A stretch of 64,000 nt of DNA, taken from NCBI RefSeq assembly GCF_964340395.1, contig NC_135555.1, forward strand, positions 6,012,501-6,076,500. Direction: 5' to 3'. Every line of letters starts with the position of its first letter. Position 1 is the stretch's first letter. Under the pieces are notes generated by a model. It saw only the letters and a program-made list of their open reading frames with translations. It was not told where the DNA came from and did no database searches. This DNA is from Glandiceps talaboti (lineage: Eukaryota > Hemichordata > Enteropneusta > Spengelidae). The position numbers were made by a program, and so were the translations under genes. Below are positions 25,901 through 62,811 of the stretch, in pieces.

Positions 25901-28424
25901 AAAAAAAATTCAAGGTTTTTTGAAACTGGTCTGATCTTGTTTTGCATAAATCTGTAATTTACAGTTTTAACAGGTATATGATTATGACTTCCCACATCAA
26001 TTCTACCAAAGGAACGATCTATATGTGGTTGAAAACAACAAATGTAAACCAAGTATCAAGAAGTCATGTATTGTACACATACAACCTCTAGCCAACAGGT
26101 AGAATGTGTAACAAACGTCTTGAAAAAGCAAACTCGGCCAAACTAGTCAAAGAGTCAAGTCATTTTCATACTTAATTACATGTACTACCAATATAAAGAG
26201 ACATGAATTCTTGATGCCATTTGACATTTGGATACTAGTACTACCAAACTAAAGAGACTATAGAGATTCAATCAGGTGGCACACTGTTTTGTAGGCCTAA
26301 CATAAGGTTTAATTAACATATACACAACCCACTTACCCACACAGTCTGGATGGAGAAAACTTGGTTCAACCCAGTATACAATACTAACATATACACTTGC
26401 TATAAGAACCACTATAGCTGCCGCCAAACCTGATGCAATTGTGGACATGAAAAATCTGAAGAAAAAAAAAGATTTATAGTAGATTTGTTTAGTGATAGAC
26501 TTAAAATAAGACAAGGATATGAAGCATTTTGCAAAAAATATTAGAATAGTGCTTCCAAGCTGGAGTATAAACTTGTAGACTAATAAAAGTGGATAGGTTT
26601 TGACGTAATTTATTTGGAAAAGCTAACGGTTACTTCTAAACCCTTCACCTTTATGAGCTAATTTGTTTACATTCTTATGAATGTGACATCAAGTATTGGT
26701 AAATGAAATGAAATATTCATACATGTATATTAAATTTACATGTACATGTAAACAGTAAATGAATACATATTCGGTGCACGCCATTGTTGAACTGTAGGCA
26801 ATGTAAAATTATGTATGGTGAAATAATTCAACTACTTGCCAAGAATTCACCAATTTTGAGAGCAAACGATCTCGACCTCACACCAGGATGTTTTATGAAT
26901 GTTGATAAAAACCTTTGCGGATTTCATCAAGGATTTGTTTTTATCTAGACAAGTCAACCAGAGGTGTGTGCTTGAAAATTTCTACAACAGTGTCCATTAG
27001 TCTATAGTTTAACAGATCCCAAAAGGAATCACTTTGATAATGCTGTTAACTAAAAAGCTGTAGATCAGAACCACACAGTTGGTACCAAGAATGAATGTTT
27101 CATAACTTCTAACATTACTATTATACATCTATGCTAAGGATGAAAGTTTGTTATACTTACTTGTAATTTCTACTTCCTACACAGTTGTTGAGCCATTTAC
27201 AATGGTGATCAAAATTAAGTACACATTTATTGCACACACTACAATGTTTAGATGTTGACGATCTGTAAAAAGAAACAAAACATGTTAATCTGTTACTTAT
27301 CTCTTAAAAGGAAATGTTAATGTATCAATAATAAAAAAAACCCCAGGTAATCACTAAATCAGTCGAGGTCTACCAAAATTTTCCTGACTACGAAATCTCT
27401 GAGAGAATAGATCAAAATGTGTCTTGAGTAGTTGTTTTTATATCAAAATGAGAGAAATGTTTGATCTAAAATTGATTAATAATTAGGCTGAGATTTCAGT
27501 TTTATACTTACACATCTACTTCACATAGATAACAATGAGAGTTCTCAATCACATGTGGATGTTGAGTTCTGTCAAATCTTGGAACCATACGATCTTTTCC
27601 ATGTTTGTGAGTAGAGGGATCAGCTGGATCAATGGTAATACTGATAATTTGTACAATAAAGTGAACTAGCATGATAATGGCTGGAATCTGTACACACCAG
27701 GTTAAGGTAAATTAATGGGGATGAGCTTTCACTTTGTACACAACACATCAGTTTGTAAATATACATTGTGTGATTAAAGGTATGAAAAGTGTATACCCAT
27801 AATGTGATATTTACATTGCAAATATGAAGTCAAATAATTTTTACATAGCCAGTTAATATAGAAGGTCTAGTGTGAAACAATACAAAGTACATGTTATGGG
27901 ACACAGAAAATGTACATGTGACCTCAAATCTTCATATCTTCTTTAACCAGACTTCAAGTCTTATACAATGTACAGATGAAATATGCTACCTTGAATTGAA
28001 GGTGGCAAACAAACACTTTCCCTTCAAGCCATAAAATCTACAAGATGTGTATCTCAAAGTTATTTACAGCAGAGTTTGATATGTGACTGCTTCAAAATCT
28101 GAAATATGCTTGTCAACATGCCAAAAGACAGAGACAGACAGACAGACAGACAGACAAACACACATACACACACGGTTTGACAGTATCTGTACCAAAGGAT
28201 ACAATATAGCCAGCTGGCTGCCATTCATAGGGGAAGGTAGGTACAATACAACCAAAATAGATAATACAAAAATAGGTGATGAAAATCCACTCTATAAACT
28301 GCAAGGGATGCCATGGACAAGACCAGCCATTTTTACGAGGTGATTTTCTGTACGATGGCAAACCATCAGCTTCTGAGTGAACACTGTCACTATCAGAATG
28401 CTTCTTCTTTGTCTTTGACTTCAT
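19992..28424 (-). CDS. ZDHHC1: DHHC palmitoyltransferase, ZDHHC1/ZDHHC11 type
   Basis: The product attaches palmitate to protein cysteines at ER/Golgi membranes. Vertebrate ZDHHC1 and ZDHHC11 also act in STING-linked immune signalling. Exons on the minus strand: 28203-28424 (ATG at 28424), 27512-27687, 27161-27262, 26337-26455, 25145-25432, 24435-24556, candidate 23009-23040, 20756-21156 and 19992-20506 (TAA). All phases join, for about 658 residues. Features: [11 protein letters not shown] before TM1 (about 34-56); TM2 (about 74-95); the IDPAD motif; a Cys-rich domain with the catalytic DHHC at about 151-154 ([19 protein letters not shown]); TM3 (about 168-190); a long Ser/Thr-rich lumenal loop; TM4 (about 275-300); TTYDYI; then a long cytoplasmic tail with Lys-rich blocks. 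The PAGY-to-DPAD spacing equals the human protein, which fixes the unusual first donor (ATT/GTATCC). The tail is not conserved, so its exon set is less certain than the core. ZDHHC1 versus ZDHHC11 cannot be decided. Confidence 0.88.
22228..22482. mobile_element. Foldback/MITE-like element, about 250 bp
   Basis: In the large ZDHHC1 intron, the left arm (about 22228-22290) carries ACTTACACAGATTATAAC, CACAAGCA and CAAAGTCTTTTAGCATTTAA. The right arm (about 22415-22482) carries the reverse complement of each block in mirror order. The arms are roughly 55-60 bp with a few mismatches, around a central 120 bp. There is no coding capacity. A non-autonomous terminal-inverted-repeat element is the likely origin. 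Confidence 0.65.
23009..23040 (-). CDS. ZDHHC1: Candidate 32-bp micro-exon of the ZDHHC1-type gene
   Basis: The exon at 24435-24556 ends in phase 0, while the next certain exon (20756-21156) needs two preceding bases. At 23009-23040 a 32-bp segment is preceded by a pyrimidine-rich acceptor (TTTTCTAATGTAG) and followed by a strong donor (GTAAGT). It reads [10 protein letters not shown] plus GT, which restores the frame exactly. No protein homology is available to confirm it. An alternative exon elsewhere in the 3.3-kb interval is possible. Confidence 0.4.
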
Positions 28425-28432
28425 GGTTTATT

Positions 28433-30030
28433 TCTGGAAGGATAAAATTAATAACAATATTGAATAAATACATATTTTAAAGGGCAACAGATCCCCTTAC
28501 AGAATGATTATCGTTCCATGAGATTCTACTACCATAGTAGTTCCTCTCAGTCAACTATTCACTGGGGGACCGGGTGGGTGTGGGTATAACTTGTGAATCA
28601 CCTTCACCCCTAGGCTGACTTTAGACCCCTAATATACCACTAATGCAAAATTTTATTATCACGAGTGTCAGATTGTGGGAATCTTTTGGTAACTAAGAGT
28701 AAGACATATGATATCACAGTCCCTTTATCAGTGAGACTGTGGACATATTTTAGTTAACCATGTTTTACTTTCTAAAACTTTTTAGTCACTTGTAACTCAA
28801 TTATATTCCATTAATTGTATAACAAAAATCGCAGTCACCCCTGTGCAATAAATCAATTGCACCCTTTCATTAATATGAGGGAGTGATATTTATATGACCC
28901 CCAGTCAAGACAAATTGGGTCAACATGACTGGCAAAAAGTCTGGGTCAATACACAGATATATTAGTAAACATTCATGGAACATTCATATTACCAGTTACA
29001 TTGAAGCTACTGGTACAAGTAGACTATGATGGCAAAGTGGGTGACAGTAACATACACAATAGATTTCAAGTTTACTTTCTGATTTCATTTCAAACAACAT
29101 TTAAATTTCATGATTGGAAAGACTATACTTATGGTGAGACTAGTGTCATGTCAACACAGTGGTTTTGTGTTTGATTATGCAGACGGTGACACATGTCTAT
29201 TAGTATTACGTCAGTAGTTTGCATAACCTTGGGTAACATGTTGTCCAGGGCAATGAAAACAGTCAGTCAAATTACGGTGTACTCAACATGTCTTCATTTT
29301 AGGAGTTTGAAAGTTCAATGCATTTGTTTGTCTTTTTGAACTTCCCTGTCAGGCAAGGAGGAAGTTCAGTTAGATTTGAGACGAGTCAGTGGCTTTCGAA
29401 TCTTGCTTGATAGATCACGATAACAGAGTTTGATTTTTAGATTCGAGAGCCAACTACTGTTACACCAATCTCTAGTTTAAGATGGGGGAGTGGGGGGGGG
29501 GGGTCATTTAAATAGTTTTTATGATCAAATCAACAACGCAGTTCAACTGAAGCCGGTGTGTAGATGCCAGACTGTAAAGTGTAAGACAGACTACACTGTG
29601 TTGTGAATGATGACATGGAACACGTCCACTCTAGAATTAACTCGTACATATTGAAATGGACACAGTGTTACAAGTAAAACATATTTAAGCACATGACTCA
29701 TTCTTATACTTTGATAAAATGTCGTCGACAAAAAGCAAAGCTCGCGCTCTCCCCGATCGATTTTCAAGACAAGTTGAAATACAACTACGTTTACACTCAA
29801 GTCAAGCCGCACAATTCGGTCAATAAGAAGACAATTCACTCATTTCTTACCTTAAAGAGATGTGCGAATAACTGACACACTTTACGATACAGGGTGATAA
29901 GAGTCAGATGAGAATAAACTGTAAAAGTCTTCTCGCTTTTAGCATCACCTTCCTCTCCACCTATCCATCGCCATTTTTGTTGTGTACAGAGGTAGCCGTA
30001 TTTCGCTAAGGCAAATATCTTCATACGCGT
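28433..30030 (-). other. ZDHHC1: Probable 5' UTR exon (29851 to about 30020) and first intron of the ZDHHC1-type gene
   Basis: The first coding exon has an acceptor nine bases before the ATG (TTATCCTTCCAG ending at 28434), so transcription starts further upstream. A strong donor AAG/GTAAGA ends a candidate untranslated exon at 29851. Its far end is placed near 30020 only because the promoter-like CRE begins at 30030. The intron contains an interrupted poly-G run near 29482-29503 and nothing else recognised. Confidence 0.45.
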
Positions 30031-30037
30031 GACGTCA
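30030..30037. promoter_or_regulatory. Perfect CRE palindrome TGACGTCA in a divergent promoter interval
   Basis: The eight-base CREB/ATF site lies about 10 bp outside the presumed ZDHHC1 5' UTR exon and 541 bp before the 6-phosphogluconolactonase ATG. It is symmetric and could serve either divergent gene. No TATA box at a fixed distance was convincing for either. Confidence 0.45.
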
Positions 30038-30570
30038 TACTGTCAAATTAGGCCGAAATTTGAAAACGAATATCTTCATCACAAAAATAAATTCCCTTGT
30101 AAAAAGTAAGTTTCATTCAATCTTATATTATTCTGTCATACTTTTCTACATTTAAATCCTGCAACAATGGGAAAGGAGAATCCTACCTCAGGGCGCGGTT
30201 TGATATTAAATATTGATGTTTGCATCGCGGCCATAGGAAACTCGGCCCTGTTGTGACAACCCCGGTAAATTTTCCTCGTCCTCGGCAAATATATATGTTT
30301 TTATGTCTGTTTCTTATAAAACTTCAAATTGTTCAACTATCTCGAATTTTCACATTGAAAATCCTTTCTATTAGTATTTATTGCTCAATTTCATTCAAAT
30401 TCTAAATAATATGATCTATCTGTGTATTATCTTAAAATATGTTCTGTACAGCTTTATGGCTGAAGGTCACGGAGGGTCAATTAATGAGGTCAACATAATT
30501 CATTCTGCGTCCATAAGATAGTCGGACACTACTACATATACCCAAACAACTGCAGACAAAACATTTCGAC
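30038..30570 (+). promoter_or_regulatory. PGLS: Promoter and 5' UTR region of 6-phosphogluconolactonase
   Basis: 533 bp between the CRE and the PGLS ATG. It contains a short GC-richer patch (GGGCGCGG at about 30192) but no recognised exon or repeat. The transcription start is not determinable from sequence alone. Confidence 0.35.
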
Positions 30571-33530
30571 ATGCCACTTGAAAAGAAAATTCACGTGCTG
30601 GACGAGAAAGAGTTGTCATCTAAAGTGTGTGAATTCGTAGCAGCAAAAAGCAAAGAGGCAATCGAAAGCCGGGGATGTTTCAACGTGGGCGTCTCAGGTG
30701 GTAGTGTCGCGAAATTTTTAAGTGCTGGTCTACCAGCTATGGAGGGACTTGATTGGGCAAAATGGAGAGTATTTTTCTGTGATGAACGACTTGTGCCTTT
30801 TGATAATGATGACAGTACATACAAGTATTTCAAAGTGAGTTGTTGGTAATTTTTAAATAGGAAATCCAATCGTATTTCTCTATCACTGTAAACACTTATT
30901 TTGCAAAATGCAACCTCATGTGCTATACAAATTCCCGGGGGTGTGTGCCCAAGACCGAACATGTTGCATATTCAAGATATTTCACTTACACACGTGTTAA
31001 TAGAATATATTGTATGACGATACATCATGTATGTAATTCTTAAAACAAATACTGCAACTAGTAAGATGAATTGGAAATTGCGTGTATGGAAGAGTGAAAG
31101 AAACATGTATTATTGAGCATAGGAAGGGTTCCCCCTGTGATTGTTTATAGCACAAGTCAAGATAATTTATGTACCCCTGTGAAAGAGTCAGGGGATTCCT
31201 ACAGAAATTTCTTTGATCAAGTTTATAGTTGCATTGATTTGCCAGAACAATGAAAAGAAATATTTTGATATTGATTTGAATTGATCATCAAAATAAAAGA
31301 ATGAAATTATAATTAAAACACACACATTAAAAACACCATACACCACATTAATTGTTTCAAATCTGCCGTCACAGTAGAAGTTATAAATAAAGTACCCACA
31401 CAAAGTTTTTCTCTGTCAAGGAGTAGTTTCAAATTATTTTCAGTTCATTATTCCATGAAACCTGTGTATAATTATATTAAAATGTCATTTGTTTTCTTTT
31501 CACTAAATTATTTGACAGGAGAACATGTTTGGTAAAGTTAGCATCCCGTCAGATCAGATCTTCATCGTTGATCCATCACTGTCAGTGGAAGATGCAGCCA
31601 AAGACTACGCCAAGAAAGTAGACAATGTTCCGAAGGAGAATAACCTACCAGCATTTGACCTCCTGGTACTTGGTATGGGTCCTGATGGACATACCTGCTC
31701 ACTCTTTCCAGGACACAAACTATTGCAGGTTGTATAGTCACCTTATTTCTTGAGATTTCATAATTTTTATCAAAAACTTGACTGCAAGAAAAAAATGTAT
31801 GCTTGCTACTACCCATACCTTTTCTTATAGAATAAGTAACGAAATTAAAGTGCCTGCAAGGCTGTTCTTAAAGTCTGGTTTAAACCAAACTGTGTTCATC
31901 AGTAAACCTACTCTATTCTGTCATTGCTAGTATCATGTGATATATGAATCTCAGAAATGAACAAGCAATATGGTTCAAGTTCTTTGTGTCATTGTTTTCT
32001 AGGACTTCATTGGCTAGCTTTAGAGGGTGAAATTTTTACTGTATTTCATTATTTTACATTGCAGTTCTTCCATGATTATATTTACACTCTTTGTCTTTTT
32101 GCTGAAAGGTGAATGCCACCCCAGGAAGTAAAGACATTTTCATAAACTTGATTCTGGAGAGTCATTGCGTGATTTTTACATCACCTACATTATGGTGTCC
32201 CATTTTGATGACATTTTTGATGTGGATCACATTGCATCATGGGAAAAAAATACATATGCAATACATGAACAATGAATATTCATTGAGTTTTTACTGAAGG
32301 TAATAAGCACTTGTTAGTCATGATGAATATTTAATGTTCACATATTGCATATGTACTTTGCTGACTTCCATGAATAGTGCGGCCAACAATCTAATCTTAT
32401 CCATTTATTGACATTCTGCAGGAAACTTCTGTCACTGTTGCACCTATCAGTGATTCCCCCAAACCACCACCATGTCGAGTGACTTTAACCTTCCCAGTTG
32501 TAAATAATACAAGATGTGCTATGTTTGTGTCTGGTGGTGCAGGGAAAGCTGAGGTCTTGCGGGTAAGTATTTTCATTAGGCTAGGTGGTCATGTTTGTGT
32601 CTGGTGGTGCAGGTAATGCTGGGGTCTTACAGGTAAGTATTTTCATTAGGCTAGGTGGTCATGTTTGTGTCTGGTGGTGCAGGGAAAGCTGAGGTCTTAC
32701 AGGTGTGTGTTTGCATTAGGCTATGTAGCCATGATGTAACTTAGTATTGTGGAAAGTTGTAAGTCAAACAGATGGTCATGCATAGTCTGTGCCAATTGTA
32801 TGAAGAGCGCCCTCAACAATCTTACAGATTCTAAATGGTCTAGTTTGTAGATATGCTAAAATTGATCACTGACAGTGAGCAGCAGTGACACAATTTATGA
32901 CTATTTATGTACTTAATTTAATAATATTGATTACAGATGGTATTTAATTTAAGTGACACAATTTATCAAAAGGACCATTAACTAGATGAATATCACCATA
33001 GAGCAGTAAGATCATTTATGTCAGAAGTATGAAATTGTCACAGCCGCAGTGAAGACATGAACAAGACATTTTTGATCACAATGCCATGTAGTGGTGTGTT
33101 ATAACTGTTGTCCATTTGACGATAATTATCAATTACCATTATATACTGCCTGAGTCAAATACCTTTAACATGTGACAATCTGTAACTTGAAGTTTAGTAT
33201 ATCCCGAGAACAGAGATCTGTTCATCAACAATGTATGAAAAGTCAGGTATATCCAGTGATGACCAAACTTGACCAAGATATCAGAAGATTTACTTTTAAA
33301 TGAAAATTACCCAAATCTAAGGAGTCAATATTCTAATTTATAATGCATAGGAATATTCAACCTTAAACATGCAAACTTTGAACGTACAAAATGTTATTTT
33401 CTTCTTCCAGAGAATCCTGGAAGGTAACGAGAGTGATCCACTTCCAGCAGCCAGAGTTCAGCCTACTCACGGAGAATTACATTGGTTTTTAGACACTGGT
33501 GCTGCTGGTGCTCTCAAGGCAAAATATTAA
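30571..33530 (+). CDS. PGLS: 6-phosphogluconolactonase
   Basis: This cytosolic enzyme hydrolyses 6-phospho-D-glucono-1,5-lactone to 6-phosphogluconate, the second step of the oxidative pentose phosphate pathway. Four exons join in phase: 30571-30834, 31519-31728, 32422-32562 and 33411-33530 (TAA), giving 244 residues against 258 in human. Family landmarks run in order: [13 protein letters not shown] near the N-terminus, [14 protein letters not shown] with the conserved ER, the long [19 protein letters not shown] signature, [12 protein letters not shown], and GGAGKAEVL. The ATG is the first in frame and aligns with the usual start. Exon 3 ends inside the first of three tandem 70-bp copies (separate entry). 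The gene is divergent from the ZDHHC1-type gene across about 0.55 kb. Confidence 0.96.
32107..32370 (+). repeat. Dispersed repeat copy 2 (SINE/MITE-like family)
   Basis: In PGLS intron 2. The blocks GGTGAATGCCACCCCAGGAA, GACATTTTCATAAACTTGAT, TTCTGGAGAGTCATTGCGTG, TTTTACATCACCTACATTAT and AACAATGAATATTCAT are in the same order as in the copies at 8583-8806 (inverted) and 61005-61500. Confidence 0.7.
32521..32730 (+). repeat. Three tandem 70-bp copies spanning the PGLS exon 3 donor
   Basis: Units at 32521-32590, 32591-32660 and 32661-32730 each begin ATGTTTGTGTCTGGTGGTGC. Unit 1 contains the last 42 coding bases of exon 3 and the true donor (CGG/GTAAGT). Unit 2 keeps a perfect CAG/GTAAGT donor, while unit 3 has CAG/GTGTGT. 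Units differ by a few substitutions, so the duplication is not brand new. Confidence 0.95.
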
Positions 33531-34012
33531 AAAGGACCACGTGGTATATCTCAATCTTGAAAAAGTGGATCATCATCATATAACAACAAATAGACTGAAA
33601 TTTATGGTTATACCATGAATATTTAGTTCATCAAATGACCTGATATTATCAGAATTTTAGTGTCTAAATATTCCAACAATTTTGTTTAAAAGTAGTAGTA
33701 TGGTGGGGGATGATTTATTTGGAGTCCAATATCTAGCTACATTTTAAAGTAGAAATGGACAAGCTGAAAGATGTTTCCCCTTTTGGTAAATGTATAAACA
33801 GGCCAAAACTAGATGGCATAACGATTGCGAGCATGACATTTGGCATACTATGCAATGTGATTCTGGGTATTAACAAACCTATCATTGCTTGTTCCTTCAT
33901 ACTGGTTAAGTATATTGTATTTTTGTTGTATTTGATGCTTTCATTTATCATTGGCTATTGAAAGTCTGCCAAGTAAAATAAGATCATGCCGTATTGACTG
34001 GTTGTGGCATGA

Positions 34013-34062
<50 letters not shown>

Positions 34063-34190
34063 GTGACGACGACGACGACGACACAACGACGACGATGACG
34101 TTGACAGTGATTAGTATTCAACAATGATGACAATAATGGTAGTAGTGATGATAATAATTATATAATAAAGATCAAGTCAGTCAGCACCAA
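33531..34190 (+). other. PGLS: Probable PGLS 3' UTR
   Basis: From the TAA to the first AATAAA at 34164-34169. It contains a (GAT)n tract at about 34017-34061, followed by a (GAC)n tract to about 34082. An open frame at 33755-33961 has no family features and is not called. Confidence 0.5.
34017..34100. repeat. (GAT)n followed by (GAC)n trinucleotide tract
   Basis: About 15 GAT units followed by GAC units with interruptions, within the presumed PGLS 3' UTR. Confidence 0.9.
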
Positions 34191-37100
34191 CAACAAAATT
34201 AACGGAGTATTGACTTCATTATGGTGGCAGGAAGGGGGATGGGTGAGAAATTGCTAAAACAAATATTTTTCCAGGAACCCCCTTTGCAAAGATGCTTTAG
34301 AACCTCAACGTAAGGGAAAAAAGCCAATACCCCTCCCTCCCCAGTAAACATTTTGAATAAATTAATATAATTACTTATATCATGGACATATATATCTACT
34401 CTAATTAAAGGCATTTTCCTATGAGTCTGTCACTTTCAATGCATGGAGTTGTTGAAAACTCAAAGTCATACATATTGGAGAATAATTTGTCATCTTGGCT
34501 TCCAAATTCTCCCCTGATAACTTGATAACTTCATCTCTAGTGTCATGACTGTAGGAAATGTCAGAATCAGATTTCTCATCGGCAATACCGTTTTTAATCA
34601 TTATTAAACACAAATACATGGATCAAAGTAATTCAATTCGGTAATCGCTACTACAACAAATACCAATACCTTCATCACTTAGGAAAGACTCCTTGTAATC
34701 ATGTCTACGCTAAAACAAATAGGCTAGATTCAACATTGAGTACCATGGATTTCACATGTTGATGTGGCCTGTCTGGCGACACAGCTAAGCAAAATAACAG
34801 ATCACTATGAAGAAAGACTAACATTCCATGCAACCTAGTCGCACTTTGTTTGCAAGGGAGATCCCTAATACTAATTGGTTGAAATTTTCATGGTAAACCT
34901 TCACTTTTTTTGTGTGATTCCCTAGTGTGTAATTCCTCAGAAAAGTGTGTTTTCAGCTGCAAATCATGGGAATCGAACTACCGACCGACAGCGATAATTA
35001 ACACCGTTACCTGTCGAGGTTAATTGTCAAATTACTAACGATTCAGGGAAAACAATAAACCAATCAAGCCTATTTAAATCTAGTGTGTTAAAGCGCGAAA
35101 TTGTTTTCTTTTTTTTGTCAATGTTTCACAGAACAAGTATAATCAGTAAACACGATATTAGAGACTATAGGGTTTTTTTGATCATCGGAACCTTTTCATC
35201 ATCTGGCGTCAACAATTGAACCCCTTTCAGAACTTGTTGCCAAATATTGCACAGCAACACACTCGTCTGAACTCGTTCACTACATGTATCTCGCAATTAT
35301 GTGTTTATTCATGAGAAAACAAAATAACTGACCGGTACTGAATTAATTTGCTAATGTGTTGATGAAACGACCTTGTAATCATCTTGGCGTTTAGAATAGA
35401 TGGCTGTATCACATACCTATTGTTGCATAAACTGTGTAATTAGTCATACACCTACTTAATTTTAATTGCATTCATTGTTTATACCTGTGTTAACAAGCCA
35501 TGCGTATACATATTTGTACAATGGAGAGCTAGAGACTACTGCGTGTGAGCAAGATGAAGGCGTTTAAACCCACTGGAACTCATTACAATATTTAAAGATG
35601 ACCAATCAATTTAATATAAAGTCTTTTCTTCCTGCTATATCAGGCGAACGATTATTACCAGTTAGATAAATTTAAATAGTGTTATTAGATTGAAAGTAAT
35701 CGTTTGAGTAAATAATTTATTTTCGTGTTTTTTTTCAGTTTACATAAATTTACATGTAATACATATGTAAAGTGGTTAATATTTGAGTTTTATACACACG
35801 TAGTAACGATCAGAGTTAGAAAACAAGTAGTATACATTGTTGTAAGACTTGCAATTTTCTATACCCCCCCCCACACACATTTCTGTTTTAAAACGGTTGA
35901 AGAAGAATGTCCTTCAAATTCAAAGACAACACTGACGTCACTTCTGCGATCACTCATAAATAACTAATAACTAATTACCAGTACAATTTACATTATTAGA
36001 CAAAAGCCTGCCTGCAATGTAATTATAATTATCTCGATGTTTCGACAAACTGTGCACTCCGACGATATCTTGGAAAGAAGCAACTAATGGCGTGTACACG
36101 TAATCGTGGAATTAAGTCATAGTAGTATCATGATATTGTCATACATAGAATAGGAATGGAGGGAACGATGGAACTACACCCGTACAACTCAAACTGGTTT
36201 CTTCGTTCCGAAAATAGGAACACAATGAATGATGGGTGAGTCTGCTAGAAAACCGCCACTATTGTGACTTTCGTAACGTGAACCTTCGTACCAAATCGTA
36301 GTTGTGTCTGTTCAAGTCCTCTATAGGCTTTCATAACACGAATGTTCTTAGGGACTACATGTAGACGTAAATTACCAGGGAAATGGTCACAATTTGTCAT
36401 GCCTATGATTTTGGGAGAGTCAACATTTTTTGGGCCACTACCAAAGGGGGGGGGGGGGTGTAACAATTTTGGATCATGTGTTCGTGCAGCAAAATTTTGT
36501 TGAACATCTTTAATTCAATTTGATTTCAGAAAAAAATACCGCTAAAATATGAGAAAGTCCAACTAAAAATACTGTAAAACTAGAAAGTTTCGCTAGGCCT
36601 AAATTATGTTCGCTTATGTTGTTGAAAAACAGACATTTCAAAATGAATAGTGGCTAAAAATGCCTTTTTGTAGATAAATCCAGTGCACCGACTCCTTCAG
36701 GAGAGGGTCATAAATGTTTGGACAACGTACACATTTTAGGGGCGGATCATCACTTTTTCACAGCTATTCCGCCCCCTCCCCCAGCCTAGCTCTCTCCTGG
36801 TAAATTACACAGTCCACCTTACTAAAATGTAGCTGTGTTTGTTTAAATCACTGTGTGTATTTTATTCTTTTTCACTCGTATAAATGTGATAAAGCAAAGT
36901 TTTACACGTTTTATTATCAAGAAATGTCCCTCCATGATATCGAATACTTACAGAGTTAATTCACCACGAACGATCTATCAGATCTAGATACAGGTATACT
37001 TGCAATGCATTATGTAGTGTCATAAATCAGTTGATTCTGTGCTAGCGCAAAAATTCATCAGGTAACATTTAATGAATACGACAAGATAATCTAAGGCTAA

Positions 37101-37540
37101 TAACATACATTACGTCACAATATCTTAATGCCTCCATTGACGCCATTATTGATAATGGCATGTCTCACCTTTTTCTACATTAAATTTTGCTTTCCTCTAG
37201 TTTGAAATTTGTAAGTATCTTTGTTTGTGCCATAGATATTGTTTCGTTTTTGCAATCTGGTTTGCTTGATATTCTCTGTGCACTCTGCTGTACATAGCGC
37301 ATTTCCTTGTTTAAAATTGTTTTGTAAATACAACATTTCTCTCAGTTGCCAGGACCTTGGACGAGATTAGTTTCAAGTGGACTATTTCTATGGTCCTTAT
37401 CAGAATTGTTTAATATATTGTTGTTATGTTTTGGTGAAATTCAATGCAATTCAATTCAATTCAACTACGATAGAGATGTTCGTTTCTTCGTAAACCACTT
37501 CTAACAATTATTACATTATTTTTATTACGTTTTGTTTGCA
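34191..37540. other. Intergenic region, no gene recognised
   Basis: About 3.3 kb of AT-rich sequence between PGLS and the channel gene. It holds a poly-C run near 35866, a poly-G run at about 36447-36459 and a CAATT-type short repeat near 37440-37465. I saw no coding motif. It must hold the channel gene promoter and perhaps an untranslated first exon, neither of which I can place. Confidence 0.5.
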
Positions 37541-37547
37541 ATTAGAA

Positions 37548-37564
37548 ATGACCCCCTGGTATTG

Positions 37565-37565
<1 letters not shown>
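37548..37565 (+). promoter_or_regulatory. Five-codon upstream ORF whose stop overlaps the channel start (TGATG)
   Basis: ATG at 37548, then ACC CCC TGG TAT and TGA at 37563-37565. The last A of the TGA is the first base of the main ATG (37565-37567). If the mRNA begins upstream of 37548, the main frame would be reached by leaky scanning or stop-restart. An acceptor-like AG at 37544-37545 lies just upstream. Confidence 0.5.
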
Positions 37566-62175
<24,610 letters not shown>

Positions 62176-62321
62176 AGATGAACAAGTGAGTCGGTCCTCC
62201 AGGAAGTTAAAAGTAGACAAGTGTATCCGTTCATGGGAAGGTAAAGTTGCTTAAGAAGGCAAGTAAGAATGAGAGAAAGGCCGTCAAACAGATAGCTAGT
62301 AGTCAGTCAGGCAGGCAGGTG

Positions 62322-62377
<56 letters not shown>

Positions 62378-62380
62378 TGC

Positions 62381-62443
<63 letters not shown>

Positions 62444-62690
62444 TGAACGATCAGTAGATACTAACAGCCATGTACTTGTTAGTATTGCGCTGATAAAGAG
62501 TGACAGGGCAAAAGAAAGAGACTGGGGGCTATAATATTCTGTGTAGATATCTTTGCGGTGTTTTTATCAAAAATGTAAAAAAGAAAATTGAATTATTAGC
62601 ATTGCACACCTTCTCATTTTTTGATCTAGAGTAATAAAAATGAAACACTATGATTAAATAAAAAGCAATACTAAGCGTTAAAATTCACCA
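62176..62690 (+). other. Probable 3' UTR of the channel gene
   Basis: From the TAA at 62173-62175. It includes an (ACAG)n array at about 62332-62440 and two AATAAA signals at 62633-62638 and 62657-62662. An open frame of QTDR repeats over the array is an artefact. Confidence 0.6.
62332..62440. repeat. (ACAG)n array
   Basis: About 109 bp of GACA units with one interruption (CATGCAGA at about 62376), in the channel 3' UTR. Confidence 0.95.
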
Positions 62691-62811
62691 ATAGGGTGAG
62701 AACCGTTGGAACACGTTTAGCTTATTAATGATGGCAATAACTGCGCAGTATAATTCTACTGTCACACTTTGAAAATATAGGCTGTCATTCACCTGCCTTT
62801 GTACTTTCGAC

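Noticed and set aside
33755-33961. Plus-strand frame with a hydrophobic C-terminal half after PGLS
   Set aside because: Lies in the presumed PGLS 3' UTR. Hydrophobic runs are expected from AT-rich sequence and there is no family match.
37532-37564. Extension of the channel N-terminus upstream of the ATG at 37565
   Set aside because: The upstream in-frame opening codon is TTG and the stretch overlaps an acceptor-like AG. The first in-frame ATG was chosen.
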